A stretch of 8,918 nt of DNA from an uncultured Blautia sp. (GTDB lineage Bacteria; Bacillota; Clostridia; Lachnospirales; Lachnospiraceae), in NCBI GenBank assembly GCA_902476765.1, contig CABSEJ010000131.1:1-8918 (forward strand), given 5' to 3'. Positions 1 through 6,825 of this stretch are shown in pieces. A program made the position numbers and the translations under genes. The notes below the pieces were generated by a model. It had not been told where the DNA came from and did not search any database. It worked only from the letters and a program-made list of their open reading frames with translations. Numbering within the stretch: the stretch's first letter is position 1; each line of letters begins with the position of its first letter.

Positions 1-457
1 CCGGAACTGTTTTTCCGGAACCACTGATCACATACGGAACTCTCAGCATTCTCAGCCTTAACTCGTCATAATTAAACATACCTCCAAGAAATATGATTCC
101 TTTGACTTTTTTCTCTTTTTCCAGCTGAAGGGCAAGCTCAACTTCGTCTTCATCATCTGCTACATTCTGCAATACCAGGCAATATTTCCTGTCACGGACT
201 TCCCGCTCCAATACATGAAGCATAACACCCCAGTATGAGTTGCTGATTTCTTTTATTACAACTGCGATCGTATTGGAATCAGCTCTTTTCAGATTTCTGG
301 CACTATTATTCGGTACATAATTGTACTCTCTGATCACATCCAGAATCTTCTGTTTCGTTTCCGGATTAATGTCCGGGTGATTGTTAATTGCCCTGGACAC
401 TGTGCTGACTCCTACGCCGCACAATTTCGCAACCTCTTTAATTGTTATCTTCTCCAT
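1..457 (-). CDS. LacI-family transcriptional repressor, 3' end cut by window edge
   Basis: The first 152 residues of a LacI/GalR-family regulator are visible; the frame stays open to the window edge. The N-terminal helix-turn-helix spans about residues 4-26 (ITIKEVAKLCGVGVSTVSRA). It is followed by the hinge region (YVPNNSARNLKR, residues 47-58). The hinge leucine, which in this family inserts into the minor groove at the central CG of the operator, is present at residue 56. The periplasmic-binding-protein-like effector domain starts at about residue 62 (NTIAVVIKEISNSYWG), and its sugar-binding pocket lies mostly outside the window. Start chosen at the ATG at 457, which has AGGAG 7 bases upstream. 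The gene is last in the cluster, behind a 98-base gap holding its own promoter. By position and family it probably represses the sugar genes upstream, most plausibly through the CG-centred repeats at 4559-4606. The effector is unknown. Confidence 0.95.
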   Translation of the reverse strand, partial: MEKITIKEVAKLCGVGVSTVSRAINNHPDINPETKQKILDVIREYNYVPNNSARNLKRADSNTIAVVIKEISNSYWGVMLHVLEREVRDRKYCLVLQNVADDEDEVELALQLEKEKKVKGIIFLGGMFNYDELRLRMLRVPYVISGSGKTVP

Positions 458-483
458 AATCGCTCTCCTACAACAATGTATTC

Positions 484-512
484 ATTATATATGTCCCGGC
501 ATATTATGGCAA
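484..512 (-). promoter_or_regulatory. Predicted sigma-A promoter of the LacI-family repressor gene
   Basis: On the minus strand, TTGCCA (507-512) is separated by 17 bases from a perfect TATAAT (484-489). The repressor start codon is about 27 bases downstream of the -10. The spacer contains an imperfect inverted repeat, TATG-6 bases-CATA, which might serve autoregulation, but it lacks the usual CG centre and is weak evidence. This is a sequence match only. Confidence 0.7.
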
Positions 513-555
513 ATGATTTTTAATAAATTTATAATGATTTTTTTATCATTTTTTA

Positions 556-1383
556 TTAACAAATATGCTTGTCATTATAAGCGATGTTTCCTTTTCCATA
601 TTTGAAAAGGAAAGCTGGTTCTGAAGACATATGGCTGAAGTCAATAGGCTCCGGTTTTGCAGTTCCTTCTACGATTTTATCAGCACATGTGATAAGATCG
701 TGAAGAATTGCTTTTCCGATCGGACGTAAAAAATGTCCTGGGAAAATAAGCTCAAAATCTTCTTTATCTAACTTCTTTAATCCCTCTGCATATTCCTTTA
801 CTGTTGAGGAATAGGTATCAAAAATCAGGATCGGAGTTGACACTACACTGTCTCCGGCAAACAGAAATTTATTTTTTCTATCCAGGAAAACTACACTTCC
901 AGGAGTATGTCCTGGTGTGAATAACACTTCCAGACTTCTGCCGCCCAGATCAAAGATCTGATGCTCGCTCAGCGGCAGCATCTGGAAATCTCCAGGCTCA
1001 CGACCTTCAATTATGTACTCTGTTCCATAAAATCCCGGTTCCTTCTTTGTTTTTTCCACATATTTCTTCCAGCCGCTTCTAAGTTTTTCTGTATCTGCCA
1101 TTTTGAAATCTTTTTCACTCAGATATGCCTTTCCGAACTCGTGATTGCCGCCCACATGATCCAGATGTCCATGTGTATTTAATACAACATATGGCAAATC
1201 AGTCAGGGTTTCGATCACCTTTTTCAGATTTCCAAAACCTGAACCGGTATCGATCACAGCTGCACTTTTTTCACCTTTTACCAGATAAATAATGTCTGCT
1301 CCGAACTCATCGATTGCCCAGACATCCTCTGCTACCAGCTGAACTGTATAGCCTTCAATTCTCTGTAAATTAATATTGTCCAT
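556..1383 (-). CDS. MBL-fold metallo-hydrolase (glyoxalase II-like), 275 aa
   Basis: A complete metallo-beta-lactamase-fold hydrolase. The full set of metal ligands of the dinuclear zinc/iron site is visible: the THGHLDH motif (H71, H73, D75, H76), H159 in TPGHTPGS, D178 in AGDS and H217 in PGH. It is therefore expected to be catalytically active. There is no signal peptide, so it should be cytoplasmic. Family members hydrolyse thioesters, lactones, phosphodiesters and other esters, and the sequence does not tell which. The start at 1383 has AAAAGGAG about 10 bases upstream, immediately after the stop of the preceding permease gene (22-base gap), so it is co-transcribed with the transporter. 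In a sugar operon it could hydrolyse a sugar lactone or ester, or detoxify a by-product such as methylglyoxal-glutathione-type adducts. This role is inference. Confidence 0.9.
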   Translation of the reverse strand: MDNINLQRIEGYTVQLVAEDVWAIDEFGADIIYLVKGEKSAAVIDTGSGFGNLKKVIETLTDLPYVVLNTHGHLDHVGGNHEFGKAYLSEKDFKMADTEKLRSGWKKYVEKTKKEPGFYGTEYIIEGREPGDFQMLPLSEHQIFDLGGRSLEVLFTPGHTPGSVVFLDRKNKFLFAGDSVVSTPILIFDTYSSTVKEYAEGLKKLDKEDFELIFPGHFLRPIGKAILHDLITCADKIVEGTAKPEPIDFSHMSSEPAFLFKYGKGNIAYNDKHIC

Positions 1384-1405
1384 TTTCTGCCGTTCTCCTT
1401 TTCAA

Positions 1406-2224
1406 TTACATTTTTACTGCACCTGCGGTAAGTCCGCTGGTGATATATTTCTGTGCTGCAATATAAATGATTATGATTGGAACCATAGACAGAGTCATTC
1501 CGGCAAGCATCAGATTCCACTCAGATCCGGAGGTACTCTTAAACATATAAATAGCAACTGTCAGGGTTCTCAAACCACTGTCTGAAACATACAGGTTTGG
1601 CATAAGGAAATCATTCCATGTCCACAGGAAAAACAGTACCAGAAGAGTTATGCTTGTGGAGCGTACCAATGGGAAAATTACCTGCCACATGCAGCGGAAC
1701 ATGCCACAGCCGTCAATTGCTGCTGCCTCTTCCAATTCCTTCGGAATGGACTTCAAAAAGCCAACGTAGGTAAAAATACCGAATGCTCCGTGGAAGCCGG
1801 CATACAGGAAAATAAGTACGGTCAGGTTATTCAAAAGGTTTGTGTTGGTCAGCTGTACAGAAAGCGCGATCATAATGGAATGGAACGGAATGATCTGTCC
1901 AAGGGTGAAAATCAGATACAAAACATTTCCAAGCTTTCCAGGGATGTGCGCAATTCCATATGCAGCCATAAAGGAAATGATGGTACATACCAGCATGGTT
2001 CCCAGGGTTACATATGCTGAGTTTCCGACTACTCTCCAGAATTTCAGACGTTCTATAGCTTCGGTAAAGTTACCGGTATAGAGGTAATGGGGAAAAGAAA
2101 GGAAGTTCTGGATCATATCGTTATGTGTCTTGAATGCGTTCATCACAAGCAGGATGATCGGCATAAGGAACAGGACACCAAAGAAAAACATAATAATGGT
2201 TGGAAGCCATACTTTCTTTTTCAT
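1406..2224 (-). CDS. CUT1 sugar ABC transporter permease, MalG-like, 272 aa
   Basis: Inner membrane subunit of a carbohydrate importer of the MalG/LacG/UgpE type. About six hydrophobic segments are visible, starting with the helix at residues 8-29. The cytoplasmic EAA loop that docks on the ATPase is at residues 166-186 (EAAAIDGCGMFRCMWQVIFP, with the conserved E-A-A and D171-G172). The C-terminus GLTAGAVKM is typical of this subunit. The start at 2224 overlaps the stop of the other permease gene by one base (TAATG). An ideal AAGGAGGT ends 9 bases before the ATG, lying inside the last codons of that upstream gene, so the two are probably translationally coupled. It pairs with the MalF-like subunit and the binding protein; the substrate is probably an oligosaccharide. 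Confidence 0.96.
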   Translation of the reverse strand: MKKKVWLPTIIMFFFGVLFLMPIILLVMNAFKTHNDMIQNFLSFPHYLYTGNFTEAIERLKFWRVVGNSAYVTLGTMLVCTIISFMAAYGIAHIPGKLGNVLYLIFTLGQIIPFHSIMIALSVQLTNTNLLNNLTVLIFLYAGFHGAFGIFTYVGFLKSIPKELEEAAAIDGCGMFRCMWQVIFPLVRSTSITLLVLFFLWTWNDFLMPNLYVSDSGLRTLTVAIYMFKSTSGSEWNLMLAGMTLSMVPIIIIYIAAQKYITSGLTAGAVKM

Positions 2225-3108
2225 TAGTATTCTACCTCCTTCTTACGAGTGCAGTACAACTGGATCAGAGTAACCGCTGCTACTGTAAGGAACAGGATTA
2301 CAGATTTCGCTGAGCCATAGCCCAGGTTGTACTTGGTGAAAGCTTCCTGGTAAATATTCATGGCAACTGGCATTGTGGAACCGTAAGGACCACCGCCTGT
2401 CATTGCGTTCGGAATATCGAATGACTTAAATGCTCCTGAAATAGAAACAAACAGATTGATCGTGACAGTTGGCATAAGCAGCGGAAGCTCGATTTTCAGA
2501 ACTTTTTTCAGACCGCTGCAGCCATCCAGCTCAGCAGACTCCATAACATCCTTCGGAATAGTCTGAAGACCTGCGGTATAAATGATCATCAAGAAACCAA
2601 TGTTCTGCCAGATGGAAACCACAATGATCGTCACAGTTGCCATTGACGGAGTTCCGAACCAGCTTATATTTGCCAGCCAGTCCCATCCCAATGCTCCGCC
2701 AAGTGCAGGCATTGCATTTGTAAAAATAAACACCCAGATAAAGGATACCAATACGGCACTAACAATGTTAGGAATGAAGAACATAGCTCTAACCACGCCT
2801 TTAGCCTTAATGTTCTCATTCAGGAAATAAGCAAGAATAAATCCAAAAACATTGCTACCAATAATGGTGAACGCACCAACAAAAAGGTTAAATCCAAAGG
2901 AAGTCCAGAATTTTGTATCGGAAAACAGTTTTACATAATTGTCAAATCCCACAAAAGCTTTTTTCCCGGACATCAGGTTCCATTTCAGGAATGAATATGG
3001 AATGGTTCCGCCAAACAGAGGTGCCAGCATTGCAAAGGAATACAAAAGCAAAGCAGGCAGAATCAGCAGAAGATAAAATTTCTTGTTTTTCTTATATAAA
3101 GATGACAT
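2224..3108 (-). CDS. CUT1 sugar ABC transporter permease, MalF-like, 294 aa
   Basis: Membrane subunit of the MalF/UgpA/LacF type. A hydrophobic first helix (YLLLILPALLLYSFAML) and about five further segments are visible. The EAA loop is at about residues 190-211 (ESAELDGCSGLKKVLKIELP), and the family motif FDIPNAMTGGGP precedes the last helices. I chose the ATG at 3108 because it has AGAGAGG 5 bases upstream. An in-frame ATG 33 bases earlier, at 3141, would add MSLLEKEREDN but shows no ribosome binding site. The gene follows the binding-protein gene after 124 bases that include a strong hairpin, and overlaps the next permease gene by one base. With it, it forms the heterodimeric channel. No ATPase gene is nearby. 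Confidence 0.95.
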   Translation of the reverse strand: MSSLYKKNKKFYLLLILPALLLYSFAMLAPLFGGTIPYSFLKWNLMSGKKAFVGFDNYVKLFSDTKFWTSFGFNLFVGAFTIIGSNVFGFILAYFLNENIKAKGVVRAMFFIPNIVSAVLVSFIWVFIFTNAMPALGGALGWDWLANISWFGTPSMATVTIIVVSIWQNIGFLMIIYTAGLQTIPKDVMESAELDGCSGLKKVLKIELPLLMPTVTINLFVSISGAFKSFDIPNAMTGGGPYGSTMPVAMNIYQEAFTKYNLGYGSAKSVILFLTVAAVTLIQLYCTRKKEVEY

Positions 3109-3175
3109 ATTATCCTCTCTTTCTTTTTCTAAAAGGCTCATCTGCTTATACAGATATCACGATAAATCTTCCATT

Positions 3176-3210
3176 AAAAAGATTCCCGGGGGGTGCTCCC
3201 CCCGGGAATC
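3176..3210 (-). terminator. Strong intraoperonic hairpin with T-run (leaky terminator or mRNA-stabilising stem)
   Basis: Positions 3181-3193 and 3198-3210 are perfect inverted repeats (13 of 13 pairs, GATTCCCGGGGGG arm) around a 4-base loop. On the minus strand the stem is followed at once by five T (3176-3180). It begins 22 bases after the stop codon of the binding-protein gene and ends well before the permease start. It has the form of an intrinsic terminator. Since the permeases follow with no obvious promoter, partial read-through or 3'-end protection of the binding-protein message is the likely role. Confidence 0.88.
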
Positions 3211-3232
3211 GCAGGTCAGCATTTCCTCTTAT

Positions 3233-4489
3233 TTACTGATCCAGATATTCAAGATATGCTGCGTCAAGCTCGGAAATTACCTCATCCTTGTCAGCAGCGT
3301 CTGCCATGTAGCCCTGGAAGATATCTCCGGAGATAACATCAAATCCGTTTACATACTGCTGATATACCCACGGAATTACGTTTCCGCTGTTTGCATATTC
3401 CAGATAATCGTTTGTAGATGCAGAATCATAGTTAACTGTGAAATCCTGGGAAGCCGGTGCAGAACCTGGTTTCTCAGTTACAATTGCAATATATCCATCA
3501 GAAAGGGAAGCATCGCTTAAGAAGTCAATAACCTCTTTGCAAGCATCCATATGCTCTGTCTGAGTGCTTACTGCATATACGATTCCTACGTCAACTGCTG
3601 CTTTGTTTCTCTCAGCATCGTTGGATACTGGTAATGCGAAGTATCCGATTTCCGGCGGATTATCCATTTTTGCTACTACGTTCTGGCTGAACTCACCGCT
3701 GATCAGCATAGCTGCTTCAGAGTTTGCAAGTGCGTTGAAACCGGATGTGGAGTCACAATCCATCATATTGCTTCCACAATGAGCTTTGATAATATCTGCT
3801 GTTGCAAATACATCATCGATGCCGTCTACATTGAAGGTTCCCTCGCCGGAATTTAACTGATCAAGGAAGCCTTCCATATCATCCTGTACTACGTTTGACA
3901 TCATTACACTGAACATGTGTTTCAGAGTCCAGGAATCTTTGAAGGTGGAAGCGATTGGTGTTACGCCGGACTCTTCCAGCTTCTCGCATGCTGCTTCGAA
4001 TTCATCTCTTGTTTTCGGAACTTCTTCGATTCCGGCATCCTTAAACATCTGCTTGTTGTAGAATACACCAAGGTACTCAACGTTTGCAGGATATCCGTAG
4101 ATTTTTCCATCATAGGTAGCAGCCTCAAGAGCGGTCGGGTAAACCTTCTCAGTAAAATCCATTCCGCTTAAATCCTGAATTCTTCCGACCTCTGCAAAAT
4201 CCTGCACCTGTGTCCATGGTGTAAGGATGTAGATATCCGGCCAGTCATTTGTTGCAGCTGCAGTTCCAAGGAAATCAGAGTAATCTCCGGACTGCATTGT
4301 GATATCCAGCTCGATATCATCATGTTTGCTGTTGAAGGACTCCATGGTACGATCCAGCTGATCGCCCCACTCACCATTCCATACAGTCATAGTGACCTTG
4401 GTCTTCTCTCCATCAGCCCAGCAAAGGTTTGTTCCAAGGGACATAACCATTGTTCCAGCTAATACTGCTGCCAACATTTTTTTCTTCAT
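3233..4489 (-). CDS. Extracellular sugar-binding protein of an ABC importer, 418 aa
   Basis: A family 1 solute-binding protein that captures the sugar outside the cell and delivers it to the two permeases. It has a signal sequence with a KKK start and a hydrophobic core (residues 5-18), then GTNLCWADGEKTKVTMTVW. Typical features of the fold follow: the first strand VTMTVWNGEWGDQL, the DIYILTPWTQVQDFAEVGRIQDL segment, YGYPANVEYLGVFYNKQMF, and a GEFSQNV strand in the second lobe. Length is normal for the family. The start at 4489 has AGGAGG 8 bases upstream. The only N-terminal cysteine, C23, sits in TNLC, which is not a standard lipobox; signal peptidase I cleavage after A25 is an alternative. 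The gene heads the transport operon, behind its own promoter and operator array. The bound sugar cannot be read from the sequence; an oligosaccharide is likely for CUT1. Confidence 0.95.
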   Translation of the reverse strand: MKKKMLAAVLAGTMVMSLGTNLCWADGEKTKVTMTVWNGEWGDQLDRTMESFNSKHDDIELDITMQSGDYSDFLGTAAATNDWPDIYILTPWTQVQDFAEVGRIQDLSGMDFTEKVYPTALEAATYDGKIYGYPANVEYLGVFYNKQMFKDAGIEEVPKTRDEFEAACEKLEESGVTPIASTFKDSWTLKHMFSVMMSNVVQDDMEGFLDQLNSGEGTFNVDGIDDVFATADIIKAHCGSNMMDCDSTSGFNALANSEAAMLISGEFSQNVVAKMDNPPEIGYFALPVSNDAERNKAAVDVGIVYAVSTQTEHMDACKEVIDFLSDASLSDGYIAIVTEKPGSAPASQDFTVNYDSASTNDYLEYANSGNVIPWVYQQYVNGFDVISGDIFQGYMADAADKDEVISELDAAYLEYLDQ

Positions 4490-4523
4490 TTCTTATACCT
4501 CCTAGTATAATTTTATTTTCCGC

Positions 4524-4543
4524 CAACTGAGTATTTTCAGTTG
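4524..4543 (-). other. Leader stem-loop in the 5' untranslated region of the binding-protein mRNA
   Basis: CAACTGA (4524-4530) and TCAGTTG (4537-4543) are perfect 7-bp inverted repeats with a 6-base loop. They lie between the predicted transcription start (near 4600) and the AGGAGG ribosome binding site. No T-run follows on the minus strand, so it is not a standard terminator. It may stabilise the leader or be a protein-binding palindrome. Confidence 0.5.
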
Positions 4544-4558
4544 TCTGGTTCGTTTTTT

Positions 4559-4606
4559 GGTATCGTTTCCGGTATTGTTACCGGTAACGTTTCCGGTGAT
4601 GTTAGA
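4559..4606. repeat. Tandem 12-base repeats forming overlapping LacI-type operators
   Basis: Four head-to-tail 12-base units on the plus strand: GGTATCGTTTCC, GGTATTGTTACC, GGTAACGTTTCC and the weaker GGTGATGTTAGA. Units 1 and 3 agree at 11 of 12 bases, units 1 and 2 at 10 of 12. The unit junctions create CCGG at exact 12-base steps (4569, 4581, 4593). The best palindrome is ACCGGTAACGTTTCCGGT (4580-4597), with 8 of 9 symmetric pairs around a central CG, as expected for LacI-family operators. The perfect 12-base palindrome GTTACCGGTAAC (4577-4588) overlaps it. The array covers about +1 to +42 of the predicted promoter, a position where a bound repressor would block initiation or early elongation. 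Confidence 0.8.
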
Positions 4607-4635
4607 ATCATATCATACTCACCAATTATTTACAA
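4607..4635 (-). promoter_or_regulatory. Predicted sigma-A promoter of the transport operon
   Basis: On the minus strand, TTGTAA (4630-4635) and TATGAT (4607-4612) are separated by 17 bases. A second TATGAT overlaps by one base upstream (4612-4617) but would give only 12-base spacing. The predicted start near 4600 gives a leader of about 110 bases before the binding-protein ATG. The AT-rich stretch further upstream (4636-4720) could hold an additional weak promoter. The 12-base operator repeats begin right at the predicted start site. Confidence 0.75.
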
Positions 4636-4771
4636 CATTTTTTTCGATTTATTATTACTTTCGTATGTATTCACAATATTTTTTGTGCATTTTTATACGT
4701 TTTGTACAATATTTGCAGGAGTAGACAATCCACCTCCACTGCCTACAAATACTGTGACAAAGCGAGTGTAT

Positions 4772-6001
4772 TTACGGTCTTACTGCTGTTCCATCTGGAA
4801 GCCTTGGCAGCATCCAATCCCATGTGACAACCTCTTCGCTGCACGGATACTCAGCTGCTGCTTTTTCATCAATATCCACACCAATTCCCGGTTTCCCATT
4901 CAGATACAGATATCCGTCCCGCATTTCCGGAATTCCGGTAAAAATCTGATGTAAGGCAATTGCGCCTGCATCTTCAGACAAGGTATTGGTGTCAGCCCAT
5001 TCCTGGATTCCAAAATTCGGAGAAGCCATATCCAGGTGGATATTTACTGCGTGACCAATCGGAGTAAGGTCTATTGGTCCATGCCATGCAGTTCTTATTC
5101 CAAATGCATCACAAAGAGCAATCAGTTTGCGTGCCGGTGTAATTCCTCCAATCTGGCTTAAATGGATTCTTATATAATCAATTTCTCTTTCTGTGATAAG
5201 ATTCAGCCATTCGTTTGGATTGTTAAACAGCTCTCCCATAGCCAGCGGAGTAGTACAATGCTGCCTGATCTGCTTAAACCATCCGCTCTGTTCCGGAGAA
5301 AGACAGTCCTCAAGAAAGAACAGACGGAATTTCTCCATATCTTTTGCAAATATCACTGCATCAGAAGGTCTCAGCCTCTCATGTACATCGTGGCAAAGCT
5401 CCAGTTCCCAGCCATAGGTTTCCCTGAGGCGCTCAAACAGCTGTATTGTTTTTGCCATGTATGCTTTTGGATCATAATAGCAGCCTTCAAAGGAACCTTC
5501 CGGCGGCTGATAAGGCATATCCTTTCCGCCATAGCCTCCAACCTGCGCACGGATACAGCGATATCCTCTTTCCTTTAATGCTCCTACTTTTTGCACACAA
5601 TCCTCTATTGTGGTGCCTTCAGCATGCGTATAGCACGGAACTCCGGTTCTGCATTTTCCTCCCAGTAAGTCATACAGGGGCATACCGGCCATTTTGCCTT
5701 TAATATCCCATAATGCCATATCCACACCTGACAGGGCATTATTTAAAACAGGTCCGTTTCTCCAGTAGCTCATTCCTTTTATAGACTGCCAGATATCTTC
5801 AATATCAGAAACATCTCTGCCAATCAGGTACGGCTTCAGATATTTTTCCACAGCGGCAACCACTGCCAGATGTCTGTGGGCAAAAGTTGCGCAGCCCACA
5901 CCATATAATCCCGGCTCACTTGTTTCCACTTTTACTGTCACCAGATTGATTTTCTGCGGCGCACAGCAAATTACTTTTACATCTCTGATCGTTACTCTCA
6001 T
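4772..6001 (-). CDS. manD: Enolase-superfamily sugar-acid dehydratase, ManD/RspA family, 409 aa
   Basis: Expected to dehydrate a sugar acid (D-mannonate, in some members D-gluconate) to 2-keto-3-deoxygluconate, using Mg2+ in the cytoplasm. Length matches the roughly 400-residue ManD family. The N-terminal capping domain is followed by the barrel. Predicted metal ligands are D205 (in CHDVHERLRP), E231 (FFLED) and E257 (AMGELFNNPNEW). H207 and H307 (AWHGP) are candidate acid/base residues, and E334 lies in NFGIQEW. The sequence ends with PDGTAVRP, a family hallmark. R151 and a nearby tyrosine (Y157 or Y164) are the likely counterparts of the ManD Arg/Tyr pair; I could not align these exactly. 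The start at 6001 has GGGAGGAG 4 bases upstream and overlaps the stop of the dehydrogenase gene by 4 bases (ATGA). Some RspA-like members have little or no dehydratase activity, so the substrate is uncertain. Confidence 0.88.
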   Translation of the reverse strand: MRVTIRDVKVICCAPQKINLVTVKVETSEPGLYGVGCATFAHRHLAVVAAVEKYLKPYLIGRDVSDIEDIWQSIKGMSYWRNGPVLNNALSGVDMALWDIKGKMAGMPLYDLLGGKCRTGVPCYTHAEGTTIEDCVQKVGALKERGYRCIRAQVGGYGGKDMPYQPPEGSFEGCYYDPKAYMAKTIQLFERLRETYGWELELCHDVHERLRPSDAVIFAKDMEKFRLFFLEDCLSPEQSGWFKQIRQHCTTPLAMGELFNNPNEWLNLITEREIDYIRIHLSQIGGITPARKLIALCDAFGIRTAWHGPIDLTPIGHAVNIHLDMASPNFGIQEWADTNTLSEDAGAIALHQIFTGIPEMRDGYLYLNGKPGIGVDIDEKAAAEYPCSEEVVTWDWMLPRLPDGTAVRP

Positions 6002-6810
6002 TTTTCTCCTCCCCAGGCATTTTTATCATTTTCTACTTTTTCCGGCATTCCCGGCAGGATCAGTCCTCCGTCAACCCGCAATACTTCTCCGGTTATATAA
6101 GCTGCATTCTCACTTGCAAGGAATACTACCGCTCTTCCTATATCTTTGGGTGTTCCATTTCTGCCCATTGGAATTCTTTCTCCCAGACTTTCCCAGAAGC
6201 CTTCCAGCTCTGTCCTGCCTTCTGCTTTTATTTCCTCTGGCGTACGGATACAGATAGCTCCCGGAGCCACACAGTTCACACGGATCCCATATGGTGCAAG
6301 ATCCAGTGCCATAGACTGTGAAGCCCGGTTCACTGCAGCCTTTATGCCGCCGTAAACACAATCTCCCGGATATGCTCTTTCTGCTCTTGAAGAGGTTATG
6401 TTGATAATGCATCCTTTAACCTCATGTGCCTTCATATATCTGGCTGCCTTACTGGAAAGTACAAGGTAATTCAAAAGATCCAGATTCAGCATTTTCTGGG
6501 TTTCCTCCATTTCAAGGTCCAGAATGGACTGAAACACGGTAACTCCGGCATTATTTACAAGCAGATCCAGTCCGCCCAGTTTCCTAACAGCCTGGTCAAA
6601 AAACTTCTCTCCTTCTCCTGCCTGTGCCATATCAGCCTTTGCATACCAGGCAAAGGAACCCATATTTCTTATTTCTTCAGCTGCTTCCTTTGCCTCATCT
6701 TCTCGTGTCCGATAGGAAAAGGCAATATCATATCCGGCTGCTGCCAGTTCTCTGATAATTCCACGTCCAATTCCACGACTGGCACCTGTAACGATTGCTT
6801 TTTTTCTCAT
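5998..6810 (-). CDS. SDR-family NAD(P)-dependent oxidoreductase, probable sugar 1-dehydrogenase, 270 aa
   Basis: A classical short-chain dehydrogenase. It has the cofactor motif TGASRGIG (about residues 8-15), an NNAG motif (86-89), catalytic serines in NITSS (about 140-141) and the YGGIK active site (Y153, K157). The stretch SYRTREDEAKEAAEEI after the second strand resembles Bacillus glucose 1-dehydrogenase (NYRSKEDEA...), and Arg there suggests NADP(H) use. The C-terminal RIPMGRNGTPKDIGRAVVFLAS...TGEVLRVDGG is also typical. With a lactonase gene just upstream and a sugar-acid dehydratase just downstream, oxidation of an aldose to its lactone is the best reading. A keto-acid reductase such as a fructuronate reductase is the main alternative. 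I chose the ATG at 6810 (AGAGAGG 9 bases upstream); a GTG immediately before it (6813) is also possible. The gap to the lactonase stop is 15 bases. Confidence 0.9.
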   Translation of the reverse strand: MRKKAIVTGASRGIGRGIIRELAAAGYDIAFSYRTREDEAKEAAEEIRNMGSFAWYAKADMAQAGEGEKFFDQAVRKLGGLDLLVNNAGVTVFQSILDLEMEETQKMLNLDLLNYLVLSSKAARYMKAHEVKGCIINITSSRAERAYPGDCVYGGIKAAVNRASQSMALDLAPYGIRVNCVAPGAICIRTPEEIKAEGRTELEGFWESLGERIPMGRNGTPKDIGRAVVFLASENAAYITGEVLRVDGGLILPGMPEKVENDKNAWGGEK

Positions 6811-6825
6811 CACAGTTTTCCTCTC

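Noticed and set aside
533..550. Inverted repeat AATGAT / ATCATT with an A/T loop after the MBL gene, as a possible terminator
   Set aside because: The stem is only 6 bp of nearly pure A/T, and the following minus-strand sequence has no T-run. In AT-rich intergenic DNA this is expected by chance.
3109..3141. ATG at 3141 as the start of the MalF-like permease
   Set aside because: No ribosome binding site precedes it, whereas the ATG at 3108 has AGAGAGG at 5-base spacing and begins a typical permease N-terminus.
4680..4720. Possible catabolite-repression (cre) site or second operator around ATACGTTTTGTACA
   Set aside because: It does not match the cre consensus on either strand and the symmetry is poor. 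The 8-base palindrome TTGTACAA nearby is short enough to be chance in AT-rich DNA.
4541..4954. Plus-strand ORF of 137 codons starting with a repeated G-x-V-S/T pattern
   Set aside because: The peptide repeat is just the translation of the 12-base operator repeats, and the rest lies antisense to the dehydratase gene. No credible ribosome binding site or protein family is seen.
5162..5578. Plus-strand ORFs of 70-170 codons opposite the coding genes across the window
   Set aside because: They are antisense shadows of well-supported minus-strand genes, rich in Ser/Phe/His/Leu from reverse-complement codons, with no recognisable domains.
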